From Bacteriovoracaceae bacterium (GTDB lineage: Bacteria; Bdellovibrionota; Bacteriovoracia; Bacteriovoracales; Bacteriovoracaceae), in NCBI GenBank assembly GCA_013141065.1, contig JABFRR010000007.1:1-64000 (forward strand): a DNA stretch of 64,000 nt. The letters are read 5' to 3'. Under the pieces are notes generated by a model, which saw only the letters and a list, made by a program, of their open reading frames with translations, was not told where the DNA came from and searched no databases. Below, piece after piece: positions 10,037 to 18,554 of this stretch (the first letter of the stretch is position 1; every line of letters starts with the position of its first letter). A program made the position numbers and the translations under genes.

Positions 10037-11004
10037 CTTTGTTATACCGTGCTCTTGAATTCGGTAAACTTCAATTTCTTTTAGATGAAGATCAATATGT
10101 ATTTTGGATTGATAAGGATTTAGCTTTAGACGATGAAAGCATAAATTGGTGGCTAGAAGAAGGGAGTCATTTAGATAGACAGAAGGTAATTTCAACCGTA
10201 ATTCAAAATCCTAGTGATAAATTTTTTAAGAAGAGTGCAGAGTTTAATAGTATCCATGGAGGCCGGTTTAATCCGAGTAAAAGCTTTGGTGGCATTTATG
10301 CCGCTAATTCGCCATTTGTTTCCGCATTGGAAGTTCTTTTTCATCACTTCGACTCTACTCAAAAACTGATTAAGCCAATATCGAAGAAAATGAGTGCTGT
10401 TCAGGCCGCTTTTAACAAGCGTCTTCATGAGATGCTCTCTGTTAATATTATTGCATTTGAATTATCGGTTGATGATGACCTAGATTTTTTTGCTTTAAAT
10501 GAAGAAAAGGACAGTCTTCAGGGGCTTTGTTCAAGTCTCGGTTTTGATCGTTATTTTACGGACTCTTTTGATCGGAATTTTATATTTGGAAATGACTATG
10601 AGATTTCACGAATAATTGGTTGTCATCTTCATTCTCGTGATTCTGTTGGTCTTACAGTACCATCTGCCCGGGTTGATTTTGATGCTCAAGATTCTCTTCA
10701 GTTAAGAAATTATTTTATTCCAGAAAAGTCACTAAACACTCTTGATCTGAGATTGACTGAAAGATATGTTGAGTATTTTTTTACTTTTTCTATAGAGCCT
10801 TGTGATGATGGCTCATACGATATAAGGCTTGTTGTAAATAATAATCCAACCTCGACATTTGAGTTTAATTTGGAGCCTATGTCAAATAAGAAGCAAGATC
10901 CAAGGAAACAAATTATTTCTTACGAACATTCAACAACGGTTGAAACTCGAAATAACTTGAGAGAGGTTCATTTACAGCGTTTTTTTCGTAAATCACAAAG
11001 GTAA
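10033..11004 (+). CDS. RES-domain protein (possible NAD-consuming toxin)
   Basis: In this 323-residue protein, residues about 60-225 match a RES domain: GGRFNPSKSFGGIYAA holds the conserved Arg and Tyr, a Glu follows in SALEVLFHH, and the Ser region is RVDFDAQDS. RES proteins studied in toxin-antitoxin pairs (MbcT, Res) degrade NAD+ and have an ADP-ribosyltransferase-like fold. This one is longer than a typical 150-230-residue toxin, with extra N-terminal and C-terminal regions (from about 235), so it may be a defence effector rather than a classic TA toxin. It is translationally coupled (ATGA) to the frameshifted gene before it. Confidence 0.75.
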   Translation: MTLLYRALEFGKLQFLLDEDQYVFWIDKDLALDDESINWWLEEGSHLDRQKVISTVIQNPSDKFFKKSAEFNSIHGGRFNPSKSFGGIYAANSPFVSALEVLFHHFDSTQKLIKPISKKMSAVQAAFNKRLHEMLSVNIIAFELSVDDDLDFFALNEEKDSLQGLCSSLGFDRYFTDSFDRNFIFGNDYEISRIIGCHLHSRDSVGLTVPSARVDFDAQDSLQLRNYFIPEKSLNTLDLRLTERYVEYFFTFSIEPCDDGSYDIRLVVNNNPTSTFEFNLEPMSNKKQDPRKQIISYEHSTTVETRNNLREVHLQRFFRKSQR

Positions 11005-11145
11005 TTTTAAATAATCGGTCTCTTTTATTAAATTTTAGATAGACCTCTGCCGTTAAATTTTTTCCATAGCCTTCTTTTGGAATGGATTATTTAGGGGCAA
11101 TATATAAGTCTGTCAGATAAACTCATAAATTGTTATAAGGTAAAA

Positions 11146-11733
11146 ATGAAAAAAGAAAGTTTAGGAAACCATATGAATAAATCAAGTTTTGATAATTTAA
11201 CTTTTACTTTTGTAACTCGAGATGAATTCACACCAGTTTTTAGAGAACTTCGTCCAACAGTCTTCTCAGAGAACAATGATGTTGATTATTCGACTTACTG
11301 GTCTGATGAAGAGCATGCAAAGTTTAAAGACCTGCAAGCCATGTGCAAGACTGAAGTCCGTTCATATCTATTGTGTAAGGATGGAGAAAAAATAGTCGGT
11401 TGGAGTTTTGGTTTCCAAAAAGATGCTGAAGAATTTTATATGGTTAATTCGGCAGTACTCCCTGACTACAGAAACCGAGGAATCTATAAACATTTACTAG
11501 AGTTAATAATAGAGAAAGCTAGAAAAGAAGGATTTCAAATAATATCGAGCACTCATCACGCAAGTAATAATGCCATATTGATTCCCAAACTTAAATTTGG
11601 CTTTAAAATAATGGGAATGAGACTGCATCCACGATTTGGTACTTTGATTGATCTTCACTATTACACCAATGAAAAAGTCGGCCAGGTTCTAGATTATAGA
11701 ACAGGGTATACAAAAGATTTACCAGAGAAATAA
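11146..11733 (+). CDS. GNAT-family N-acetyltransferase
   Basis: This 195-residue protein has the acetyl-CoA binding signature of the GNAT fold: VLPDYRNRGIYKHLLE (about residues 105-120) gives the Q/RxxGxG/A-type pyrophosphate loop, preceded by a beta strand (EEFYMVNSAV). The substrate cannot be predicted. A weak AAGG precedes ATG 11146; a second in-frame ATG at 11173 is possible. It is first in a three-gene cluster with the ASCH and VOC genes (gaps of 1 and 15 bases), all likely on one mRNA that ends at the terminator near 12683. Confidence 0.85.
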   Translation: MKKESLGNHMNKSSFDNLTFTFVTRDEFTPVFRELRPTVFSENNDVDYSTYWSDEEHAKFKDLQAMCKTEVRSYLLCKDGEKIVGWSFGFQKDAEEFYMVNSAVLPDYRNRGIYKHLLELIIEKARKEGFQIISSTHHASNNAILIPKLKFGFKIMGMRLHPRFGTLIDLHYYTNEKVGQVLDYRTGYTKDLPEK

Positions 11734-11734
11734 A

Positions 11735-12196
11735 ATGAGTATTGTGATTACTGATGAAATTAAGACATTCTGGAATAATTTTATTCAAGAAAACCCTCAA
11801 CTCAAATATTTAGAAGATTCTAAAATCGATGCTTGGAGTTTTGGAAATACACCAGAAATGGCAGATGAGTTAGTTAGCCTTGTAATGGAAGGCAAAAAAA
11901 CTGCAACATGCAGTTTACTTAGAGCTTATCAAGGTTATGAAGATGAGATCCCGAGAGTGGGAGTATATAGCCTAATATGCGATGGAAGAGAAAAGCCAAT
12001 GTGTATTGTTTTTTATACAGACACATTCATTTGTAAATTTAATGAAATTAGTGAAAGGCATGCCTACGAAGAGGGAGAAGGTGATCGGACAATAGATTAT
12101 TGGAAGAAAGTTCACCTTAAGTTTTTTACATCATATGGAGATTTTCACGAAGATGAAAACTTACTATGTGAGAGATTTAAAGTAGTTTATAAATAA
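11735..12196 (+). CDS. ASCH-domain protein
   Basis: This 153-residue protein matches the stand-alone ASCH domain (PUA-like beta-barrel). The conserved GKKTATCSLL lies at about residues 48-57, SLICDGREKPMCIVFYTD forms the central strands, and the AYEEGEGDRTIDYWKKVH segment is typical of this family. ASCH proteins bind or cleave RNA, and some act on modified nucleosides, so the exact role here is unknown. It starts one base after the GNAT stop, suggesting translational re-initiation. Confidence 0.85.
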   Translation: MSIVITDEIKTFWNNFIQENPQLKYLEDSKIDAWSFGNTPEMADELVSLVMEGKKTATCSLLRAYQGYEDEIPRVGVYSLICDGREKPMCIVFYTDTFICKFNEISERHAYEEGEGDRTIDYWKKVHLKFFTSYGDFHEDENLLCERFKVVYK

Positions 12197-12211
12197 ATAT
12201 GGAGGATCAAA

Positions 12212-12583
12212 ATGATTAAGGGATACAAGGATTTTTACTACAACGTAAAAGATATGAAGAAAGCTGTAAGTTTTTATGAACAGGCTTTTGGAATGAAGAA
12301 TATTTATGGGGATGAGTATTGGACTACCATGCAATTGGGAAATCTAAACCTTGGCCTTCATTGGACAGAAGGAAGTGATATCCCTAAAACACCTAGAGAT
12401 GGCCATGGACAGGAGTGCGGTGGAACTCTTACTTTCGATTCTGACAACATTGCAGATGATAGAAAAGCTATTGAAAAATGTGGTGGCAAAATTCTTGGAG
12501 AAACTGATCAAGATTGGGGACATATGCTAGTCTTTGAAGATTTAGACGGGAATGTACTAAAATTGATGAAGGCGAAGTATTAG
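12212..12583 (+). CDS. VOC (glyoxalase/bleomycin-resistance) family protein
   Basis: This 123-residue single-module VOC protein has paired beta-alpha-beta-beta-beta units starting YKDFYYNVKDMKKAVSFYEQAFG and ending GHMLVFEDLDGNVLKLMK. A His in LGLHWTE and a Glu in FEDLDGN are at usual metal-ligand positions. Such proteins act as homodimeric metal-dependent lyases, dioxygenases or drug-binding resistance proteins, and sequence alone does not tell which. A clear Shine-Dalgarno GGAGG precedes ATG 12212. It is the last gene of the GNAT-ASCH-VOC cluster. Confidence 0.85.
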   Translation: MIKGYKDFYYNVKDMKKAVSFYEQAFGMKNIYGDEYWTTMQLGNLNLGLHWTEGSDIPKTPRDGHGQECGGTLTFDSDNIADDRKAIEKCGGKILGETDQDWGHMLVFEDLDGNVLKLMKAKY

Positions 12584-12682
12584 TGAACAAGGTTTTAAGG
12601 TTGTCAATGGCCAGAAACAATCAATATGTCTTTCTAAATTTAAACATACTTCAGTTGAAACTTAATTAGTCGATTAAAACAT

Positions 12683-12711
12683 AGAGAGTAGAAACACTCT
12701 CTTTGTTTATT
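12683..12711 (+). terminator. Rho-independent terminator after the VOC gene
   Basis: The stem AGAGAGT (12683-12689) pairs perfectly with ACTCTCT (12696-12702) across a 6-base loop and is followed by the T-rich tract TTGTTTATT. It lies 100 bases after the VOC stop and should end the GNAT-ASCH-VOC transcript. Confidence 0.7.
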
Positions 12712-12938
12712 ACTAGTATCAATTTTTATGAGCTATCAGGTAAATTCATTAATATCGCCATCTAAAAACATAATTTGAAATTTATGATTCTAAATTTATA
12801 TTTTGGTCCGCAAAGTAGCCTCTTGGAACAAGACTTGCAAGATTCAAACCATCAACACTTTAATTAGGAGACGGTATGTAAGTGAATAGCTTACTAAAGT
12901 CAATCCGGAATAAATGTAGAGAATGGAAAATTTTAAAA
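12712..12938. other. Non-coding stretch left of the IS110 transposase
   Basis: No convincing ORF is present. The DNA is AT-rich and probably includes the left end of the IS110-family element and the promoter for its RNA. I could not place the element boundary, because IS110 elements lack long terminal repeats. An AGGAG followed by a short reading frame near 12865 is probably fortuitous. Confidence 0.4.
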
Positions 12939-13033
12939 GTGTACCTCAGGATTTAAATAGAGAAGCTTCAGGAATGGGCCTGAGCTTAATTTATGAGAGG
13001 GCGAACCGAGGTTCCCCTAACCTGGAGGTACAC
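12939..13033 (+). ncRNA. Candidate IS110 bridge RNA / structured leader sequestering the transposase RBS
   Basis: Bases 12939-12950 (GTGTACCTCAGG) pair with 13021-13033 (CCTGGAGGTACAC) to give 12 base pairs with one bulged G, ending exactly at the ATG at 13034. The transposase Shine-Dalgarno (GGAGG, 13024-13028) is inside this stem. Inside lies a hairpin AAGCTTCAGG/CCTGAGCTT (12963-12972 with 12979-12987, one bulge), and a competing hairpin AGGTT/AACCT (13009-13013 with 13019-13023). IS110-group elements are known to encode a bridge RNA in the left non-coding end; position and fold fit that. Target and donor loops were not assigned, and a simple translational regulator is the alternative. Confidence 0.5.
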
Positions 13034-14092
13034 ATGGCAAAGTATAACATTGGTGTTGATTATCACAAAAAGTTTTCTTACTTAGTGGTGAAAGATGAGA
13101 TGGGAAAAGTTTTACGATCTGGTCAGGTAATGAATAAAAAAGCAGACGTGAATAAGTTTTTAAAGCCTTTCACCAATGACTCTGCTGCGGTTTTGGAATC
13201 TTGTAGAAATTGGCAAGTAATGCACGAGTGGCTTGAAGAAATGATTGACCATGTTGTGCTAGCAAATCCGTATAAAGTAAAAGCAATTGCTGAAGCAAAG
13301 ATTAAGACTGATAAAATCGATGCAACTGTTTTAGCAGATCTATTACGAGTGAACATGATCCCTGAATGTTATGTGGCACCGAGAGAAGTACGAGACTTGA
13401 GAACGCTGTTAAGACAACGAATATTTTTTGTTCAAACGAGAACGAAAGTAAAAAATAGAATTGTGACAATAGTTGATCGTTATCCAGAAGAAGTACAGAA
13501 GTGGAAAGCAGTAACGGATCAATTTGGAAAGAAAGGGCGAAAACAAATAGAAGAACTTTGTTTTAGCCCAATGGATAGGGCACTAATAGAAAGAGAAATG
13601 AGTTTTATAGATATGATTAATCTTTACATTAAAGAAATTGAAGACGTTATTGGAGAAAACTTTAAAGAAAGCAAGAATGCTCAGCTATTAAAAACGATTC
13701 CAGGTATTGGACAATTTTTTTCAATGTTAATTGATTCTGAAATTGGTGAGATTGAAAGATTTAAAACAGTAAAAAAATTATCAAGCTATGCAGGCCTAAT
13801 ACCTGCAACTTATTCCTCAGGGGGAAAGACAACTCAGGGACGAATTACAAAAAGTGGAAACCATCTACTTCGATGGGCACTGGTAGAAGCTGTGATACCG
13901 GCAATTGCTAGTGATGAGGAACTAAGAGCGGAATATGATTTTTTAAGAAAGAGAATGAATTACAACAAAGCAAAAGTGGCAATAGCAAGAAAGATATTAG
14001 CGATTTGCTTCAGAGTTTTAAAAGACGAGAGAGCTTATAAAAAGAAGAATAAAATTGAACTTGAATACAAAAGATTATCGAGGGCAGCATAG
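13034..14092 (+). CDS. IS110-family transposase (RuvC-like DEDD)
   Basis: This 352-residue protein is intact. The N-terminal RuvC-like DEDD domain begins YNIGVDYHKKF, with the first acidic residue in GVDYH; it has VLESCRNW near residue 54 and the KIKTDKIDATVLADLLR segment near residue 95. The C-terminal Transposase_20 domain contains TIPGIGQFFSMLI and SYAGLIPATYSSGGK. Translation could be read from an upstream ATG at 12923, but ATG 13034 has the GGAGG and matches the family start. The Shine-Dalgarno is buried in the preceding RNA stem. It is the only clearly intact single-ORF transposase in the window, so it may be active. Confidence 0.93.
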   Translation: MAKYNIGVDYHKKFSYLVVKDEMGKVLRSGQVMNKKADVNKFLKPFTNDSAAVLESCRNWQVMHEWLEEMIDHVVLANPYKVKAIAEAKIKTDKIDATVLADLLRVNMIPECYVAPREVRDLRTLLRQRIFFVQTRTKVKNRIVTIVDRYPEEVQKWKAVTDQFGKKGRKQIEELCFSPMDRALIEREMSFIDMINLYIKEIEDVIGENFKESKNAQLLKTIPGIGQFFSMLIDSEIGEIERFKTVKKLSSYAGLIPATYSSGGKTTQGRITKSGNHLLRWALVEAVIPAIASDEELRAEYDFLRKRMNYNKAKVAIARKILAICFRVLKDERAYKKKNKIELEYKRLSRAA

Positions 14093-14363
14093 CTACCCTC
14101 AATCTTCAACTTGCCCCCGATTTTTATCTAGTGGTTTATCTATAGGATAATCGCACTCTCAAGGAGTATGGGGATTTGAGGATCGAACACCGTGATGTAG
14201 CTCTATAGTAAGAGCACGAATTGGAGAATGATCTTATTTTTATTTGAGCAACGTTTTAGTTGAGGAGAAAACTTTTTCAAAAAAAATGATTAAGTTTTAA
14301 GTATAGAAAAATATTAAAAACTGAGTACAAAATAAACCTTGTATTCTTACATTGGAGATAATT
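14093..14363. other. Non-coding right flank of IS110 with hairpin
   Basis: No gene is seen. At about 14199-14215 the sequence GCTCT-atagta-AGAGC forms a hairpin in a GC-richer block (14150-14235) that contrasts with the AT-rich DNA after it. In the IS1111 subgroup the guide RNA lies on this side of the transposase, so this block is the alternative bridge-RNA location. The last 80 bases are probably the promoter region of the copper-binding protein gene. Confidence 0.4.
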
Positions 14364-14735
14364 ATGCAAATTCAACAGACGGAAACGAATTCAAAAAAAC
14401 TAAAAAGTCCTGAGATGGATCAATGTATTCAAAATTGTCTCAATTGTTTTAAGGTTTGTGAAGAAACTTTAGCGAGATGTTTTACGCAAATAGAGCACAA
14501 GGATTCTAGTCATCTTGTACTATTGAAGTCATGTGCAGAAATTTGTAATACTTCGGCAAAGTTTATGATGCTGAATTCAAAATTTCATTCAGATGTTTGT
14601 GGTGTGTGCTCTAAGGTATGCATAGAATGTGCCGATAGTTGTGAAGCTCTCGGTGATGCAAGCATGAAAGAATGTATTGAAGCTTGCCGGAAATGTGCTG
14701 ACAGCTGTAGTGAAATGGCTAAAATGCCCCATTAA
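14364..14735 (+). CDS. Four-helix-bundle copper-storage-like protein (DUF326/Csp)
   Basis: This 123-residue cytosolic-type protein (no signal peptide) has about 15 cysteines in CxxxC and CxxC spacing on predicted helices, for example CIQNCLNCFKVCEETLARC, CGVCSKVCIECADSCEAL and CIEACRKCADSCSEM. This pattern is that of the Csp family, which lines a four-helix bundle with Cys to hold many Cu(I) ions. ATG 14364 is chosen because GGAG lies 6 bases upstream; a TTG at 14352 is unlikely. It stands alone between the IS110 element and an outer-membrane protein gene. Confidence 0.85.
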   Translation: MQIQQTETNSKKLKSPEMDQCIQNCLNCFKVCEETLARCFTQIEHKDSSHLVLLKSCAEICNTSAKFMMLNSKFHSDVCGVCSKVCIECADSCEALGDASMKECIEACRKCADSCSEMAKMPH

Positions 14736-14798
14736 AATTTTTAAAGGGATCATCGACTTAATCTTTCATCACTAAATTTTTTATAGTAGAGTAATCAT

Positions 14799-15527
14799 AT
14801 GAAGAAAATAACTTTTTTATTACTAATTTTTACAAGTCTAAACCTATACGCCGAAAGTGACACTTTCGTTCAACTGGAAGGCTCTTTGCTTTACCAAACC
14901 CGAAATGATCAGCGCATTCCGGGCAATGGTGGAACGCAAATTGATCTAAGTGATTTTGACAATGGGCCATTTGACTCGATCAGATTATATTTAGGGAAAA
15001 CTTTTAATAATCGCCATGAATTTCGCTTATTGTACGCTCCGCTTGAAATAAATTTAAAAGCAACGTTGCCGGGAACTGTTTTTTTTAATGGTCAAACTTT
15101 TAGCGCTGGCCCATCTGATGCTTATTATAAATTTAATTCTTATCGTCTGACTTATGCTTATCATTTTGAGCCAATCCAGCAATGGTTATTGGCAGTGGGG
15201 GGAACGGCTAAGATTCGTGATGCTGAAGTTAAACTCAGCCAAAGCGGAATTGTTTCAAGTAAAAAAAATACCGGTTTTGTTCCTTTGGTAAATTTTCAGG
15301 CACTACGTCCTCTTGGTGAAGATTGGAACTTCCGATTTGACTTTGATGGCCTCGCTGCTCCCCAAGGACGTGCCTTTGATATATCAACACTGATTGAATA
15401 TAAATATCTAAAGCATTTTTCAATTTTAGCTGGATACCGGATGCTTGAAGGTGGAGCAGATAATGATAAAGTTTATAACTTTGCTTGGCTTCATTACGCA
15501 ACCGTTGCTTTAAGAGGAGACTTTTAA
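14799..15527 (+). CDS. Predicted outer-membrane beta-barrel protein
   Basis: This 242-residue protein has a signal peptide (MKKITFLLLIFTSLNLYA, cleavage after Ala18). The mature part is a series of alternating amphipathic strands (FRLLYAPLEINLKATL, YRLTYAYHF, YKYLKHFSILAGYRM) and ends in an aromatic residue (ALRGDF), the usual C-terminal signal for BAM-mediated insertion. About eight strands are expected. The ligand is unknown. It is followed by a convergent recQ after 48 bases. Confidence 0.75.
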   Translation: MKKITFLLLIFTSLNLYAESDTFVQLEGSLLYQTRNDQRIPGNGGTQIDLSDFDNGPFDSIRLYLGKTFNNRHEFRLLYAPLEINLKATLPGTVFFNGQTFSAGPSDAYYKFNSYRLTYAYHFEPIQQWLLAVGGTAKIRDAEVKLSQSGIVSSKKNTGFVPLVNFQALRPLGEDWNFRFDFDGLAAPQGRAFDISTLIEYKYLKHFSILAGYRMLEGGADNDKVYNFAWLHYATVALRGDF

Positions 15528-15575
15528 TAACGGTGCCAGCAGACTTTTGGTAGCTCACTTGCGTTAAATTAATTT

Positions 15576-17390
15576 TTAACCCTCAAATTCTAAAATAGCC
15601 TCAATGAAAATCTTCCCAAACTTCTTGAGCTTCTTAGGCCCAACTCCAAAAAGGCTTTCAAGTTCACTTAAATCTTTCGGTTTTGTTTGCGCCATCTCTA
15701 AAAGAGTTTTATCTGGAAAGATCTTATAACTTTTTGTTCGCTTTGTTTTGGCAAGATTAGTACGGAAAATTTTAAGATTTTCAAATAGTGTTTGCTCCGT
15801 TCCATCGGGAGACTTAAATTCTTTTGAAGTCGTAGAAGCAATAGAAGCTGTAGTGGATTTTTTCTTCGCTTTTTTTCTAACGACTTTCTTTTTTATAAGC
15901 GAGGAAGTTTTTTCAATCGTCTTTTTATAATCGGATCGAAGGAAAACTTCTTCTTTACCTTCTAAAACTAAAATCGCACGTCTGGTGAGTTTTAATTCTG
16001 ACTTACCATCCATCAACATTTTTAAATGTCCCTGCGCAATCAATTGTCGATAAACCGAAAACCAGAATGCTTGATCGCCCTCATGACGATTAACCATGTA
16101 TTGAACATTGAATTTTTGATTTGTTTCATAAACAGCACGAAGAGCAGCAATCGCAAATTGAGTGGCATTGATTTGCTTAGCAGAAGGGGCAAGGCAAGTG
16201 TCACAGTTTTCACATGGCCCAAGATAGGGATCATCAAAATAACCTAAGAGAACCTCGCGCCTGCATTTGGTAGTCTCGCAAAATCCCAATATCGCATCCA
16301 ACTTTTCATCACTCACGCGTCTTCTGGCTGCAGACTTTGTTCCTTTATTAGTAATGCGTTTTAATAAAACTAAATCAGCAAGTCCGTAAAGCATCCAGGC
16401 GTGCGATGGCAAGCCGTCTCGTCCAGCGCGCCCCGTTTCTTGATAATAGGACTCCAAACATTTAGGTAGATCCATATGGGCCACAAAACGTACGTCAGGT
16501 TTATCAATTCCCATTCCAAAAGCAATTGTGGCAACAACGATAATAGCTTCTTCATTAATAAATTTTTCTTGAACACTGTTTCGATATTCTTGGGTAAGAC
16601 CAGCGTGATAAGGCATGGCCTTTAAGCCTTTCGCTCTCAAAAAACTGGCCACCTCTTCTGTGCTTTTTCTCGATAGACAATAAACAATGCCAGCATCATT
16701 GGGAAACTCAGTTTGAATAAAGTCTAAGAGCTTTTCTCTATTTTCAGTTTTGGCGCCTTTTTTAGAAACACTATAACGAATATTAGGTCGATCAAAAGAA
16801 CTGATATAAACAGGAGCATTATCTAATGATAGACAGCTGATAATTTCTTTTTTGGTAGCTGCACCCGCAGTTGCAGTGAGTGCAATTCTTAGAGTGTTAG
16901 GATAGCGAGTTGAAAGCATAGAGAGTTCCATATACTCAGGTCTAAAGTCGTGGCCCCATTGAGAAACACAATGAGCTTCATCGATGGCAAATAATGAAAT
17001 TTCAATCTTGTCTAAAATTTTTTGAAAAAAAGGTGTCATCATTCGCTCTGGTGATACATAAAGTATTTTTAAACTTCCAGTAAGCAGTTCTTTTTCTATT
17101 AATTTTTGTTCTGATTTTGTTATAGAAGAATTGAGGAGAGCTGCTTTTATACCTTTTTTTAGGAGAGCGTCTACTTGATCCTTCATCAGAGCGATCAAAG
17201 GAGAAATAACGATGGCAGTTCCGGTTCTGGCTAGTGCAGGAATTTGATAACAGAGTGATTTTCCCCCACCTGTTGGCATTAAAATGAGCGCATTTTCTCC
17301 AGCAATAATGGAGTTGATAATTTTTTCTTGATTCCATCTGAACTGATCAAAATTAAAAATAGTTTTTAGTATGGTGAGTGAGTCGGTCAT
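15576..17390 (-). CDS. recQ: RecQ-family ATP-dependent DNA helicase
   Basis: This 604-residue protein has Walker A TGGGKS (residues 40-45), motif II DEAH in [17 protein letters not shown], motif [12 protein letters not shown], and the zinc-binding Cys cluster (C-x6-C-x11-13-CxxC region near [18 protein letters not shown]). A winged-helix RQC part follows. A Lys/Ser/Thr-rich linker (about residues 490-525) precedes an HRDC domain ([20 protein letters not shown]). RecQ unwinds 3' to 5' in recombination and repair. It lies 3 bases downstream of the PRMT-like gene on the same strand, so they are probably co-transcribed. The full length is intact. Confidence 0.93.
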   Translation of the reverse strand: MTDSLTILKTIFNFDQFRWNQEKIINSIIAGENALILMPTGGGKSLCYQIPALARTGTAIVISPLIALMKDQVDALLKKGIKAALLNSSITKSEQKLIEKELLTGSLKILYVSPERMMTPFFQKILDKIEISLFAIDEAHCVSQWGHDFRPEYMELSMLSTRYPNTLRIALTATAGAATKKEIISCLSLDNAPVYISSFDRPNIRYSVSKKGAKTENREKLLDFIQTEFPNDAGIVYCLSRKSTEEVASFLRAKGLKAMPYHAGLTQEYRNSVQEKFINEEAIIVVATIAFGMGIDKPDVRFVAHMDLPKCLESYYQETGRAGRDGLPSHAWMLYGLADLVLLKRITNKGTKSAARRRVSDEKLDAILGFCETTKCRREVLLGYFDDPYLGPCENCDTCLAPSAKQINATQFAIAALRAVYETNQKFNVQYMVNRHEGDQAFWFSVYRQLIAQGHLKMLMDGKSELKLTRRAILVLEGKEEVFLRSDYKKTIEKTSSLIKKKVVRKKAKKKSTTASIASTTSKEFKSPDGTEQTLFENLKIFRTNLAKTKRTKSYKIFPDKTLLEMAQTKPKDLSELESLFGVGPKKLKKFGKIFIEAILEFEG

Positions 17391-17393
17391 GTT

Positions 17394-18323
17394 TTAACCT
17401 TGAGTGAACCACAAAGATTCTTCATCATGATGAGCAGTTAGCTTAAAAGTTTGCCCCTTAGTGAGAGCTTGAGGCCTTGGAAGCAATTGAACAGCTTGTT
17501 TCCAACAAGACAGCTGAGGCAAATGAGGAGCTGTGCTGATTATTGTATCATGATCTAGTTGCAGCTCATACCAAAAAGCCACTGCATGACATGTTCCGGA
17601 TTCAGTTATCTCAAATTCAATCGGTACTGATTCGTTCTCATGATCTTTTTGAAAATCAAAATCAAAGATAGAAGCAATTGCACTTAGTTCTCTGTAATCC
17701 ATTTTTGCAAGATGGTAACCGGTATAATTATATAATGAAAACTGGTTGAATGGGGATAAATCGAAATTTGATATTGTTTCCACTCGATGATTCTTATAAA
17801 TTTCATTGGACTCAATACACATGGCGTAGACTTTCACTCCACACGGAATCAGCTGCGCATTCGGTTTTAACAAATTCTTTCTCGCATGCTCAATTGCGAC
17901 TAATGCATTTTCTCCCAACAAACCATTATCAAATATTTCAGTGACTAAAATATCGGCACGTTCTGGAAAATCTATTCCAGCAACTAAATTGGTTGAAAGT
18001 TTATTAATCACTTGGATTTGGTCAGCGAAGCCGTTTCGTTGAATGATGATTTTTGCTTTTTCGGCAACCATAGAGACTGCTTCACAGGTAGTCACCTTGG
18101 TTGCTCCGTGACGAGCGGCCATCATTGCTAGTAATCCGGAACCAGAGCCTATATCAAGAACAACTCCGCCATTTTTAAGTGCGGACTTGAGAGCTTTTTC
18201 ATAGGCGTCGTTTCTGACGGTATCGTTCATCATCGGAAAATGCCATGGAACAACTTCTGAAGTCATTACTACATCTCCAGCAACAATTTCTTCTTTTGTT
18301 AATTCATTAATTTTAATGTTCAC
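17394..18323 (-). CDS. PRMT7-like protein arginine methyltransferase
   Basis: This 309-residue protein starts with a segment (VPWHFPMMNDTVRNDAYEKAL) that matches the N-terminal SAM-closing region of eukaryotic PRMTs, especially the PRMT7/9 type. The SAM motif I is VLDIGSGSGLLAMMAARHGA (about 55-74), and the double-E loop is VTEIFDNGLLGEN (about 127-139), which in PRMTs positions the substrate guanidinium. A beta-barrel-like C-terminus follows (VPIEFEITESGTCHAVAFWYEL). Arginine methylation is rare in bacteria. The target is unknown, and a small-molecule guanidino substrate is an alternative. It is upstream of recQ with a 3-base gap. Confidence 0.82.
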   Translation of the reverse strand: MNIKINELTKEEIVAGDVVMTSEVVPWHFPMMNDTVRNDAYEKALKSALKNGGVVLDIGSGSGLLAMMAARHGATKVTTCEAVSMVAEKAKIIIQRNGFADQIQVINKLSTNLVAGIDFPERADILVTEIFDNGLLGENALVAIEHARKNLLKPNAQLIPCGVKVYAMCIESNEIYKNHRVETISNFDLSPFNQFSLYNYTGYHLAKMDYRELSAIASIFDFDFQKDHENESVPIEFEITESGTCHAVAFWYELQLDHDTIISTAPHLPQLSCWKQAVQLLPRPQALTKGQTFKLTAHHDEESLWFTQG

Positions 18324-18554
18324 GATTAGTGCCTTTTGTTGTGTGATGAAATCAATGCATAATTTTAGGAGGAAATGTTAAGATAGAAAAGAGGATTGCT
18401 CAATACACTGAAAATACTTAAATAACGCTAAATTAGCCAGATACTATGAATAAATAATAGTTACTAGTTAAATTTGACGTTAAAAATCTCCTAGAAGGAC
18501 GGCATTCAATCAAGGATGAAATGCCGCCCATTTGTTAGAAAGAATTAAAATGTA

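Larger units (their letters stand above)
12939..14235 (+). mobile_element. IS110-family element (approximate extent)
   Basis: The element is defined by an intact IS110-type transposase flanked by structured non-coding DNA on both sides. The outer boundaries are approximate, because this family has no long terminal inverted repeats and usually makes little or no target duplication. The left edge may reach further into 12712-12938 and the right edge may fall anywhere in 14093-14350. Only one copy is visible in the window, so boundaries could not be set by comparison. Confidence 0.6.

Noticed and set aside
12923-13033. Upstream ATG 12923 as start of the IS110 transposase
   Set aside because: The extra 37 residues are unlike the family N-terminus and fall in the structured RNA; ATG 13034 has GGAGG and matches homolog starts.
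18480-18545. Terminator at an imperfect hairpin CGGCATT/AATGCCG
   Set aside because: The loop is long (about 13 bases) and no U tract follows closely on either strand.
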